64,000 nt of DNA, taken from NCBI RefSeq assembly GCF_027359675.1, contig NZ_CP114786.1, positions 2,950,501-3,014,500 on the forward strand, read 5' to 3'. A model generated the notes under the pieces. The model was given only the letters and a program-made list of their open reading frames with translations. It ran no database searches and was not told where the DNA came from. Made by a program: the position numbers and the translations under genes. Each line of letters opens with the position of its first letter. The first letter of the stretch is position 1. The stretch is from Roseibium sp. Sym1. Its GTDB lineage: Bacteria; Pseudomonadota; Alphaproteobacteria; Rhizobiales; Stappiaceae. Of the stretch, positions 52,706 to 61,017 are shown one piece after another.

Positions 52706-52904
52706 GCCAGGGTCTCCTTTCAGCTGTCAGCCTTTCAACACTTGCCCTGCCACGAAGCAACGTGCAAGCGGGAATCTGACCGGCCGGACCCGGCGGAATG
52801 CCCTGCCTGTGCCCGGGACGCCGTATAGTCTGACGCGCCCCCGGTCCGAAGGTTGTGCAGGTGGCTGAGCCACGGCAGACCGGACCAGGCCCTGGCGGCA
52901 TCAC

Positions 52905-53999
52905 TCAGTCGGCCGTTTCGAAGGTCCCTTCCGTCTGGTTCATCATCGCGACCGCGGCGCACATCATCATTGGACCCACACCTTTTGCATCGTCGCAGAC
53001 CACCGGCTCGCGCAGATAGTAGCCCGGCGTGCCGTCCCGATACCGTCCCTCGAACCCCCCCAGTCCCGCGACCTCGCAGATGCCTTCCATGTGCATGTGA
53101 CCGTCGGCGGCGGTCTGTATCGCGTGTGCCGTGAGCGTCGTCACGAGATCATCTTCCAGGCGCCCGCTCAGTCCCAGCGTCTCGCCGCGCAGGAGGGCGT
53201 AGGTGAACATGGCCGATGCCGATGTCTCGATATAGTTGCCCTTAAGCTCCGGCGCGTCGATGACCTGAAGCCAGAGGCCCGATGGTCTGCGCAGATCCGC
53301 AATGTGCCGCAGCAACTCGCTCGCGCGTCGCCGCAGCGGAGTAAATGCCTCGGGTCCGACCAGCTCGGCAACGTCGACCAGGCTCATGGCCAGCCAGCCG
53401 AGCGCCCGCGACCAATGCGCCCTGGACCGCCCGGTCCCGCTGTCCGCCCAGTTCTGCCGGCGGGCCTCGTCGAAGCCATGAACATAGAGGCCGGTTTCGG
53501 GGTCGTAGGTCTGTTCGAGGGCCGTTTCGATCTGTTTCAGGGCGTCGCCGAGGAGCTCCTGCCGGCCCGTTACCAGGGCAAAGGCAATCTGGAAGGGAGG
53601 TGCCATGTACAGCCCGTCGAGCCAGATCTGCCACGGGTAGCGCAGCTTGTGCCAGTAGACTCCGGATTTCGTGCGCGGGTGAGACGCGAGCTGGTCCGCC
53701 AGGAGCCCGGCCGCGGCAAGATATTTGGGATCGCCGGTCACCGCATGCAGGTAGAGCAGCGACCCGCCGGGCTTGATGTTGTCGATGTTGTATTCGGACA
53801 GTTCATAGCCGGCGAGACGCGGACCGGGCAGGATCTGGCGATCGACGAGCCGCCTGAGATGGGCCAGCCAGCGCGCGTCTCCCGTTGCCAGATGCAACAG
53901 CTCCAGGCCGCGATAGATGAGTCCGTCCTCGTAACACCAGTTGCCGCCCTTGTAAGGCGCGTAGTCCCGCGCATACCTGTCGAAAAACTCAATCAGCAT
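52905..53999 (-). CDS. GH105 unsaturated rhamnogalacturonyl/galacturonyl hydrolase
   Basis: This 364-aa (alpha/alpha)6-barrel enzyme hydrates and removes unsaturated uronic acid from oligosaccharides made by pectate or rhamnogalacturonan lyases. The catalytic Asp lies in QIWLDGLYMAPPF (about 127-139), a YesR/YteR-type motif. There is no signal peptide, so it acts in the cytoplasm on imported oligomers. Its start overlaps the GH28 stop by 11 bases; it is the last gene of the pectin operon. Confidence 0.87.
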   Translation of the reverse strand: MLIEFFDRYARDYAPYKGGNWCYEDGLIYRGLELLHLATGDARWLAHLRRLVDRQILPGPRLAGYELSEYNIDNIKPGGSLLYLHAVTGDPKYLAAAGLLADQLASHPRTKSGVYWHKLRYPWQIWLDGLYMAPPFQIAFALVTGRQELLGDALKQIETALEQTYDPETGLYVHGFDEARRQNWADSGTGRSRAHWSRALGWLAMSLVDVAELVGPEAFTPLRRRASELLRHIADLRRPSGLWLQVIDAPELKGNYIETSASAMFTYALLRGETLGLSGRLEDDLVTTLTAHAIQTAADGHMHMEGICEVAGLGGFEGRYRDGTPGYYLREPVVCDDAKGVGPMMMCAAVAMMNQTEGTFETAD

Positions 54000-55494
54000 C
54001 GCAGAGGTCCTCGTTCAGCAGGGATATTCCGCCCGAGATCTCGGCAAACTCGCACAGGACCGTTTCATGCCGGCAGGGCGGAACCCGTGACGCCATGAGC
54101 GGCACATCGGGCAATGCGTCGGGATCGAAGCTCACACGCATGTTCTCGATCCGGAAACCCGTGATCGGTGCCTCCGGAAGGCCGAGCAGGGCGACGGCAG
54201 CGAGCTGGACGTTGGTGGCCGTGACGTTGACGACACGGATGCTCTCGATGGCGGGGGTGCCGGTGTCGACCGGGGAAGGGGTTCTCGACTGAACCGCGTC
54301 ACTGGTTCCGTCTTCGTCGCAAAAATAGAAGGCATTGGCGGAGACTGCGGTGGCAACCTTGTCCATCCGGACATCGGACATGGATATCCGGGCGACCTTG
54401 CCGCCCCGTCCGCGGCGGGTCTTGATCCGCAGTCCGCGGTCCGTTCCGGAAAACTCGCAGTTGCGGATGAGCACATCGGTGATGTCGCCGCTCATCTCGG
54501 ACCCGAGCACGACCGCGCCGTGCCCGCGTTCCATCATGCAATGGCTGATCGTGAGGTTCCGGCACGGCGCCAGATGCCCGGTTCGGGTGCCCTCGCGCTT
54601 GCCCGCTTTCACGGCAATACAGTCGTCCCCCACCGTGAAATGCAGGCCGGTCAGAGTGACATGCTCGCAGCTTTCCGGGTTCAGGCCATCGGTGTTCGGA
54701 CTGTCCGGCGGGTTTTGAATGCGCAGGGCGGCGGCGCGCAGGTTGGTGCAGCGAAAAGGGTGGATGGTCCAGGAGGGCGAGTTCCTGACGGTCAGGCCGC
54801 TGAGCTCGACATTGTCGCAATGCGCCAGAAAAACCGTTCTTGGCCGCCGCGCGCCGCGCCGTGTCTGCTTCGGCCAGCTCCACCAGTCCCCGCGGTCGCC
54901 ACCACCGTCGAGCGTGCCGTCACCGGTCAGGCTGAGGCCGGAGCAACCGATGGCGTTGATCAAGGCTGCGAAACTGTCGGCGGGCAGTCCTTCCCAGGTG
55001 CCGAGCGGCCGTCCCTCGTCGTCATGGGCAGGCAGAATGGGCCAGTGCTGCCAGTCGCTGATCGCGGCGAGTTCGGCGCCTGTCTCGAGATGGAGCGTCA
55101 TCCTGGATTTGAGGAAGAGCGGACCGCTTCGGTAGGTCCCGGGCGGCACCACGAGCGTGCCGTTTTCCGGCAGACTGTCGATCGCCTGCTGTATCAGCGC
55201 GGCGTTGTCCTCTGCGTCTGCGTCAATGCCGAGGTCCTTGAGGTTTTGCAGGCCGTCGCAGGCACATGTGCGAAAACTCACTTCGCCCCGGGCGGTGAGA
55301 AGATTGTATGGCGTGTCCGGAGCCAGGCCGGTGAAATGGAGTGCGACCGTCCGGGTGGTCCCGGACCGGATCACCGTCCCGTTCGTCGCAACAAGAGAAT
55401 AGGCCAGGTCTTCGGCGAGCCGGTAAGCGGCTCCCTCGGGCGCAAGAAGCACGGTTGCCGTGCGTGACGACACTGCGAGAATCGACAAGATCAT
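53989..55494 (-). CDS. GH28 polygalacturonase, exo-acting, cytoplasmic
   Basis: This 501-aa right-handed beta-helix glycosidase has the GH28 residues NTDGLNPESC, GDDCIAVKAGKR (general acid Asp pair), GHGAVVLGSEMSG and the substrate-binding RGLRIKTRRGRGG. The N-terminal 90 residues look like a fibronectin-III-like domain, as in exo-poly-galacturonosidase PehX. Unlike most GH28 enzymes it has no signal peptide, implying action on imported oligogalacturonides. ATG 55494 is assigned without a strong ribosome site. A frame-open extension upstream overlaps the hairpin and the binding-protein gene and is not credible. Confidence 0.85.
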   Translation of the reverse strand: MILSILAVSSRTATVLLAPEGAAYRLAEDLAYSLVATNGTVIRSGTTRTVALHFTGLAPDTPYNLLTARGEVSFRTCACDGLQNLKDLGIDADAEDNAALIQQAIDSLPENGTLVVPPGTYRSGPLFLKSRMTLHLETGAELAAISDWQHWPILPAHDDEGRPLGTWEGLPADSFAALINAIGCSGLSLTGDGTLDGGGDRGDWWSWPKQTRRGARRPRTVFLAHCDNVELSGLTVRNSPSWTIHPFRCTNLRAAALRIQNPPDSPNTDGLNPESCEHVTLTGLHFTVGDDCIAVKAGKREGTRTGHLAPCRNLTISHCMMERGHGAVVLGSEMSGDITDVLIRNCEFSGTDRGLRIKTRRGRGGKVARISMSDVRMDKVATAVSANAFYFCDEDGTSDAVQSRTPSPVDTGTPAIESIRVVNVTATNVQLAAVALLGLPEAPITGFRIENMRVSFDPDALPDVPLMASRVPPCRHETVLCEFAEISGGISLLNEDLCDAD

Positions 55495-55518
55495 TCGGGA
55501 AACACTTTTTAAGGGTGG

Positions 55519-55545
55519 GGGACGGCCGACCAGGGCGGCCGTCCC
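55519..55545 (-). other. stem-loop between binding-protein and GH28 genes
   Basis: GGGACGGCCG (55519-55528) pairs perfectly with CGGCCGTCCC (55536-55545) with a 7-base loop, 16 bases after the binding-protein stop. It lacks a U-run on the minus strand. It resembles the hairpins that follow the other binding-protein genes in the window. Confidence 0.55.
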
Positions 55546-55561
55546 TTTGACTTTCGTGCCT

Positions 55562-56839
55562 TCAGGGCCTGTATTTCTCGATCGCTTCGTTGATGCCCGC
55601 GATGATCTCCTCGGCCGCTTCCGTGGCATCGATCTGGTCGTAGGCGTAGAGTTCGAGCGTATCGAGGAACACGGTGCGCACTTCCGGGTGCTCGTTGAGC
55701 GGTGACACCGTCGGTCCCGACGCCGCCATGATGATGGCGTTGGCTTCCGCAAGTTCAGGCCGGATATTGCCGGCTTCCTTCAGCTGTCCGGCAGCGGCCC
55801 TGGAGGCCGGCAGGCCGCGCGTCGTTCCGAGCGCAGCAATGCCTTCCGGCTCGTTGAGCAGGCAATTCAGGATCTGCGCAGCCGCTTCCGGGTTTTCCGA
55901 GCGCTTGGAAATCGAGAACATCATCGAGGGCTTGCGGTAGATGCCTTCCGTCACAGCGCCGTCACCCGAAAGCAGTTTCACCGGGACGAGTTCCTGGCCT
56001 TCCTGCAGCGGGTCGGAGAACTTGAAGAAGGTCGAGTCCCACTCGTAGGAGCCGGCGATGTGACCGTCCGCCCATTCGGGCTTTTCATAGAGGCGGGCAT
56101 TGCCGGCCGCGTTGGCCGCCTGCTGGGTCATGGTGACGCCCGACTGCATCATCTTGCCGTAGAACTCGATGCCGGCGGCCAGTTCCTCCGGGGTCCAGGC
56201 GACCGTGACAGTCGCGGGATCGATTAGGTCCTTGCCGGTCTGCTGCGTGGTGTAGAGAGAGACCAGGAGCGCGGCGGTCTCCTTGATCGCATTGAGCGGG
56301 TAGTAGTCGTCGCCCAGTTTTTCACGGATCTGACCGGCCGCGGTGAACAGCTCGTCCCAGTTCGTGGGTATGGCAACACCCGCCTTGTCGAAGGTGGTCT
56401 TGTTGAAGAAGAACACCCGGCCCGTGGTCGACAGCGGCAGCCCGTTGAGATGTCCGTTGACCGATGTTGACGCGAGCTGTGCCTCCGACCAGTTATCCAG
56501 GTCGATGGTGCCGGAATGGTCGGCAAGGTCGGCGAACCCCTCTCCGTTTGCGGAGAAAAGCGGCAGCCACGGCCAGTTGATCTGCATGATGTCGGCTTCG
56601 GTCCCGCCGGCAATCTGCGTTGTGACCTTCTCCAGATGGCCGGACCAGCCGGTGAATTCGGGCTTGATGGTGTGGCCATGTTTTTCGCCGCACACCTTGA
56701 GGGCATTCTGGGTGGCCTCGTGGCGGCTGTCGCCTCCCCACCAGCTCATGCGCAATTCAGCGGCACCTGCCGTGAAGCCCGTTGTTGCAAGCGCGGTTGC
56801 CGTTAGCAGCGCACCAAGGCCGAGTTTCAGTCCTGTCAT
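55562..56839 (-). CDS. oligogalacturonide ABC transporter binding protein, TogB-like
   Basis: This 425-aa periplasmic binding protein has a signal peptide of about 32 residues. The motif SWWGGDSRHEATQNALKVC, followed by FTGWSGHLEKVTTQIAGG and MQINWPWL, is characteristic of the TogB-type group. The gene order permease-permease-ATPase-binding protein equals togMNAB of Dickeya. Neighbouring GH28/GH105 and uronate genes support oligogalacturonide as ligand. ATG 56839 follows GGGAGGAAG. Confidence 0.85.
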   Translation of the reverse strand: MTGLKLGLGALLTATALATTGFTAGAAELRMSWWGGDSRHEATQNALKVCGEKHGHTIKPEFTGWSGHLEKVTTQIAGGTEADIMQINWPWLPLFSANGEGFADLADHSGTIDLDNWSEAQLASTSVNGHLNGLPLSTTGRVFFFNKTTFDKAGVAIPTNWDELFTAAGQIREKLGDDYYPLNAIKETAALLVSLYTTQQTGKDLIDPATVTVAWTPEELAAGIEFYGKMMQSGVTMTQQAANAAGNARLYEKPEWADGHIAGSYEWDSTFFKFSDPLQEGQELVPVKLLSGDGAVTEGIYRKPSMMFSISKRSENPEAAAQILNCLLNEPEGIAALGTTRGLPASRAAAGQLKEAGNIRPELAEANAIIMAASGPTVSPLNEHPEVRTVFLDTLELYAYDQIDATEAAEEIIAGINEAIEKYRP

Positions 56840-56869
56840 TTCTTCCTCCCGTGACAAGCAGTCCTACAG

Positions 56870-57988
56870 TCAGGCAAGCGAGATGTTTTCCTCGCTGTGC
56901 CGGTCGAAAAGATGGATGCGGTTTCCGATGGGTCTGAGAGCGACCGTCTCGCCGCGCGTGGGAAGCGATGCGAGACGGTCGCTGGGCACAACAGCGACAA
57001 ATGCCCCGCCGCTGATGCTGATGTGCAGGTTGATTTCGTGTCCGAGGAACTCGACGTTGGTCACCGTTCCCGTGAAGGTGTTTTCCGTCTCGGGCGGGCA
57101 GATCTCGAGATGCTGCGGCCTGATGCCGAATATGACGGGTGCCTCAGAGAGGCCGAGGCGGCCGCCGAGGCCGTCCGGTACGCTGATGGTCTGGTCGCCG
57201 ATGGTGATATGCGGAACGCCCTCGGGGCTGGTGAGGACGGCATCGACGAGATTCATTTCCGGCATGCCGATGAACCCGGCGACAAAGGCATTGGCGGGAC
57301 GTTCAAAGAGAGTCGTCGGGTCCGCCACCTGCATGATGTGGCCCTCGCGCATGACACAGATCCGGTCGCCCATGGTCATGGCCTCCACCTGGTCGTGGGT
57401 GACATAGACCACGGTTGCCGGGCGGCCTTCGGCTTTCAGCCGCTTGTGCAGGTCGGTGATGCGGACCCGCATCGAAGCCCTCAGCTTTGCGTCGAGATTG
57501 GAGAGCGGCTCGTCGAACAGGAACACTTCGGGCTGCTTGATCAGCGCGCGGCCGACGGCAACCCTCTGTGCCTGGCCGCCCGAAAGCTGCTTGGGCAGCC
57601 GCTCCAGCAGTTCCTCGATTTCCAGCACCCTGGAAACGTCGTTTGTCGCCCCGTCGATCTCCTGTTTCGGACGCCGTTTCAGCCTGAGCCCGAAGGAGAG
57701 ATTGTTCCTGACCTTCATGTGCGGATAGAGCGCGTAGTTCTGGAACACCATGGCGATGCCGCGCTTGCCCGGCACCACGTCGTTGACGACGCGGTCGCCG
57801 ATCCGGATCTCGCCTCCGGTGATGGTCTCCAGGCCCGCGATCATCCGCAAGGTCGTGGACTTGGCGCAGCCGGACGGGCCGACCAGGACCATGAACTCGC
57901 CCTCCTCGACGGTGAGGTCGATCCCGTGCACGGCCTTGAAGCCGCTGCCATAGGTCTTCTCGATGGATTTCAGTTGCAGTTCAGCCAT
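56870..57988 (-). CDS. oligogalacturonide ABC transporter ATPase, TogA-like
   Basis: This 372-aa MalK-type ATPase has LSGGQ, Walker B LFDEP, HDQVEAM and a C-terminal regulatory domain (FGIRPQHLE). Walker A reads GPSGCAKST, with Ala42 instead of the usual Gly before Lys43; the GCC codon is clear. ATG 57988 overlaps the permease stop as ATGA. The same frame is open far upstream through the permease genes, but that part is not protein-coding. Confidence 0.88.
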   Translation of the reverse strand: MAELQLKSIEKTYGSGFKAVHGIDLTVEEGEFMVLVGPSGCAKSTTLRMIAGLETITGGEIRIGDRVVNDVVPGKRGIAMVFQNYALYPHMKVRNNLSFGLRLKRRPKQEIDGATNDVSRVLEIEELLERLPKQLSGGQAQRVAVGRALIKQPEVFLFDEPLSNLDAKLRASMRVRITDLHKRLKAEGRPATVVYVTHDQVEAMTMGDRICVMREGHIMQVADPTTLFERPANAFVAGFIGMPEMNLVDAVLTSPEGVPHITIGDQTISVPDGLGGRLGLSEAPVIFGIRPQHLEICPPETENTFTGTVTNVEFLGHEINLHISISGGAFVAVVPSDRLASLPTRGETVALRPIGNRIHLFDRHSEENISLA

Positions 57989-58905
57989 CAGCCTTTCACA
58001 CCTCCGGTGGAGATGCCTTCGATGAAGTATTTCTGAGCAAGGAAAAACACGGCCAGCGAGGGCGCCAAGGCAAGCACAGACATGGCCAGGATCTGGTTCC
58101 AGTCGAAGGCTTCCGTCGTGTCGATGGAGAGTTTCAGCGCGAGGCTGACCGGGTACTTGTCGACCGAGGATATGTAGATCAGCGGTCCGAGAAAGTCGTT
58201 CATGGTCCACATGAACTGGAACAGGCACACGGAAATGATCGCGGGCATCAGCATCGGCACGACGATATAGACCAGTGTCTGCAGGGTGTTGGCGCCGTCG
58301 ACCCGTGCGGCCTCTTCCATGTCCCGCGGAATGGCGCGCAGAAACTGGATCAGCATGAAGACGAAGAAGGCGTCGCCCGCGACCGCCGACGGCACCCAGA
58401 GCGGCAGGAAACTGTCGAGCCAGCCGATGTCGCGAAACAGGAGATATTGCGGGATCCGGGTGACCACGTTGGGCAGCAGCAGGGTCGCGATGACGGTTGC
58501 GAACAGGATGCGTTTGCCGGGAAACTCGAACCGCGCGAAGCCGTAGGCGACGAGGGTGCAGGAGATTGCCGTGCCGATGACCTTCGGCGTGATGATGAGG
58601 AAGGTGTTCCAGAAGAACCGGCCGAACGTATAGGGCGTCGAGGTCTGCCAGCCCTGGATGTAGCCTGACAGTGTCGGATTGTCGGGCCAGAAGGACGGAC
58701 TGGAGAAGATCTCGGCATTGGTCTTGAAGGACGCGCCGATCAGCCAGATCAGCGGATAGAGCATGATCAGGCCGAAGATCAGGAGGACGGCATAGCGGAT
58801 GGCACTGGACAGGCGGCTGCGGCGGCGCAGCTTGATTTCCATGGCCGTTGCCGGCTCCTTTGTGTCCAGCATGCGTTGCGGATCGATGTCGAAAGAGGCG
58901 GTCAT
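57988..58905 (-). CDS. oligogalacturonide ABC transporter permease, TogN-like (MalG type)
   Basis: This 305-aa inner-membrane permease has six hydrophobic segments after a basic N-terminal stretch (KLRRRSRLSSAIRY). Its EAA loop is MEEAARVDGANTLQTLVYIV near residue 196. It ends FIEGISTGGVKG, the common MalG-like end. It starts three bases after the first permease stop and overlaps the ATPase start. Confidence 0.88.
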   Translation of the reverse strand: MTASFDIDPQRMLDTKEPATAMEIKLRRRSRLSSAIRYAVLLIFGLIMLYPLIWLIGASFKTNAEIFSSPSFWPDNPTLSGYIQGWQTSTPYTFGRFFWNTFLIITPKVIGTAISCTLVAYGFARFEFPGKRILFATVIATLLLPNVVTRIPQYLLFRDIGWLDSFLPLWVPSAVAGDAFFVFMLIQFLRAIPRDMEEAARVDGANTLQTLVYIVVPMLMPAIISVCLFQFMWTMNDFLGPLIYISSVDKYPVSLALKLSIDTTEAFDWNQILAMSVLALAPSLAVFFLAQKYFIEGISTGGVKG

Positions 58906-58908
58906 CGG

Positions 58909-59793
58909 TCAGCTCCTCTTGTCGCCGGCGTAGTAGACCCACTTTTTCGACGACCAGAAGGCGACGAGCGTCAGCACCATGATGATGGCGAACAACACCC
59001 AGGCAATCGCCGAGGCATAGCCCATGTCGAAACTCTTGAAGGCCTTGTCGTAGATATAGAGCGGCAGCAGGTAGGTCGATTTCAGGGGGCCGCCCTCGGT
59101 GATGATGTAGGGCCCGTTGAACTCCTGGAAGGCCTGGACGGTCTGCATGATCAGGTTGAAGAAGATCACGGGAGTGATCAGCGGCAGGGTGATGTAGCGG
59201 AACAGGTGCCACTGGTTGGCGCCGTCGATGGAGGCGGCCTCGTAGAGCGACTTGTCGACCGATTGCAGGGCCGCGAGGAAGATGACCATCGCGGAGCCGA
59301 ACTGCCAGCAGCGCAGAAGCGTGATGGTGATCAGGGCGTTGTCCGGATCGCCGAACCAGTTGATCGGCTCGATCCCGACGACGCCGATGATCATGTTCAC
59401 CAGTCCGGCCTCGGCGAAAATGTAACGCCACAGCACGGCGATTGCGATCGAGCCGCCCAGGATCGAGGGGACATAATAGGCCGTGCGGAAGAAATTGATC
59501 GCCTTGAGCCGGTAATTGAGGATCACGGCGATCAGCAGCGCGAAGGCGAGTTTGATCGGCACGGTCAGGAACACGTAGAGCAGCGTGACCTGCAGCGAGC
59601 GGTCGAAGGTCCGGTCCCGGGTAAAGAGCTTCGTGTAATTGTCCAGGCCGGTCCATCTGGGCGAGGACAGAAGATCATAGTCGGTGAAGCTCAGGTAGAA
59701 GGACGCCGCGAAGGGAAACGCCGTGAACAGAAGCAGCCCCGCCACGTAAGGGGCCACATAGAAGTAGCCGAGATATTTGCTGTCACCGCCCAC
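58909..59793 (-). CDS. oligogalacturonide ABC transporter permease, TogM-like (MalF type)
   Basis: This 294-aa permease has six hydrophobic segments, the EAA loop LYEAASIDGANQWHLFRYIT and the FNGPYIITEGGP motif. GTG 59793 is chosen as start because CGGAGGAC lies just upstream and the family N-terminus (KYLGYFYVAPYVAGLLLF) follows; an ATG 40 codons earlier gives a non-homologous, Arg-rich lead. It is the first gene of the pectin operon. Confidence 0.87.
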   Translation of the reverse strand: MGGDSKYLGYFYVAPYVAGLLLFTAFPFAASFYLSFTDYDLLSSPRWTGLDNYTKLFTRDRTFDRSLQVTLLYVFLTVPIKLAFALLIAVILNYRLKAINFFRTAYYVPSILGGSIAIAVLWRYIFAEAGLVNMIIGVVGIEPINWFGDPDNALITITLLRCWQFGSAMVIFLAALQSVDKSLYEAASIDGANQWHLFRYITLPLITPVIFFNLIMQTVQAFQEFNGPYIITEGGPLKSTYLLPLYIYDKAFKSFDMGYASAIAWVLFAIIMVLTLVAFWSSKKWVYYAGDKRS

Positions 59794-60112
59794 CCGTTGT
59801 CCTCCGATTGCCTTGAACCTGAGGCAAGCATGCGGCCAGCTCTCTATCCGGACAATGCGCAATTGGAGTCCAGACGGCGCACGCGCCTGGCTGCGGTCCG
59901 CCCGGAACGGCATTCTCGGACAAGTGATATTCGGAATATTTCATGTCTTCTGCGAAAAATGTCGATCACTGCAGCGCCGGACGGTTTCGCACGCACGCAG
60001 GACAGACACTTTTTCCTCCCAAGTAAGGGCAAGTCTGGTAACTTTTTACCCTTGTTGCCGTGATCCTAGCGCCAATGCGCGCAAACCCGAATGAAGGCAA
60101 ATAAACAAAAAC
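59794..60112. promoter_or_regulatory. divergent promoter region of tog-like operon and araC-type gene
   Basis: This 319-base intergenic region between divergent genes holds ATATTCGGAATAT (59927-59939), a 6-bp inverted repeat around one base. A relatively AT-rich stretch before the AraC start is also present. No gene is seen. The inverted repeat is only a candidate regulatory site, since AraC proteins mostly use direct repeats. Confidence 0.45.
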
Positions 60113-60979
60113 ATGGAGAAAAACGAATATAACCCGTTGAACCGCATTCCCGTCCAGGCACTGTCCCTGAGGCTGGCAAGAACGCCGATCCGCATGCAGC
60201 ACGCGAGCACCTGGCGTATCGACAAGATCAATCCGGTTCATGATCTTGTGTTCTGCCTGGGCGGCACCGCCCGGTACCGGATCGGCGAAGACAATTTCCG
60301 GCTGGGTGAAGGAGAGGCCATGCTGATCCGGGCACGCGAACGTTTTCGCGGTGTTCATGGCGGCGGCGGGGATTACACGGGCGTTGCCCAGCATTTCAGT
60401 CTGAACCTGTTCGGCCGGTCCGACCTGATCGACCAGATGACGCTGAGGCGCTCCGTCAGGTTGCGGGACTGGCAGGTGCTCAAGCCGCTGGTGGCCCATT
60501 ACCGGGCAATGGCCGCGACGACGAGCCCGACACTGGTTCAGCATCACCAGTTCATGGTCCTTTTGCTGGCTTTCCTCGAACAGGCATTCGTGAACTGGCG
60601 CGAGGAGGGGGAACTTCTGGCGACCCAGGACCAGCTGTCGCTGCAGATCATGCTGATCGCGTCCAGACTTGCCGCCGACCCGCTCGCCGAAGACGGCCTG
60701 GAGACGGCGCTCGACAGCGTTCCCTACAACCGCGACTATTTTCGTCGCGCTTTCCGGGACCGTATCGGCATGACGCCGCAAAAATACCTGGAACTCAAGC
60801 GCATGGAATACGCCGTTCACCGGCTTGGCCTCGGCCAGAGTGTCAAGGAGACGGCCGCAGAGCTCGGCTATTCGGATCCCTATTTCTTCAGCCGCATGTT
60901 CAAGCAGTATATCGGTGCAAGTCCTTCGAGCTACCGGCTGAAACGAACCGCGCGATCCCGGTACCAGTTTGTCGAGTGA
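60113..60979 (+). CDS. AraC-family transcriptional regulator
   Basis: This 288-aa regulator has an N-terminal cupin-like sensing domain (about 1-150; GGTARYRIGEDNFRLGEGEA is typical) and a C-terminal double HTH. The second helix pair is VKETAAELGYSDPYFFSRMF (about 244-263), followed by GASPSSYR. It is divergent from the tog-like operon and convergent with mannonate dehydratase, so it likely activates pectin use in response to a uronate. Confidence 0.88.
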   Translation: MEKNEYNPLNRIPVQALSLRLARTPIRMQHASTWRIDKINPVHDLVFCLGGTARYRIGEDNFRLGEGEAMLIRARERFRGVHGGGGDYTGVAQHFSLNLFGRSDLIDQMTLRRSVRLRDWQVLKPLVAHYRAMAATTSPTLVQHHQFMVLLLAFLEQAFVNWREEGELLATQDQLSLQIMLIASRLAADPLAEDGLETALDSVPYNRDYFRRAFRDRIGMTPQKYLELKRMEYAVHRLGLGQSVKETAAELGYSDPYFFSRMFKQYIGASPSSYRLKRTARSRYQFVE

Positions 60980-61017
60980 CCGGCTCCGGGGACCTGGCCA
61001 CTCGCATCGTAATGCCC

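Noticed and set aside
57989..59656. Very long extension (to 928 codons) of the TogA-like ATPase frame through both permease genes
   Set aside because: The permeases are clear in another frame with coupled starts and stops; the extension is Arg/His-rich and lacks homology. The ATPase starts at 57988.
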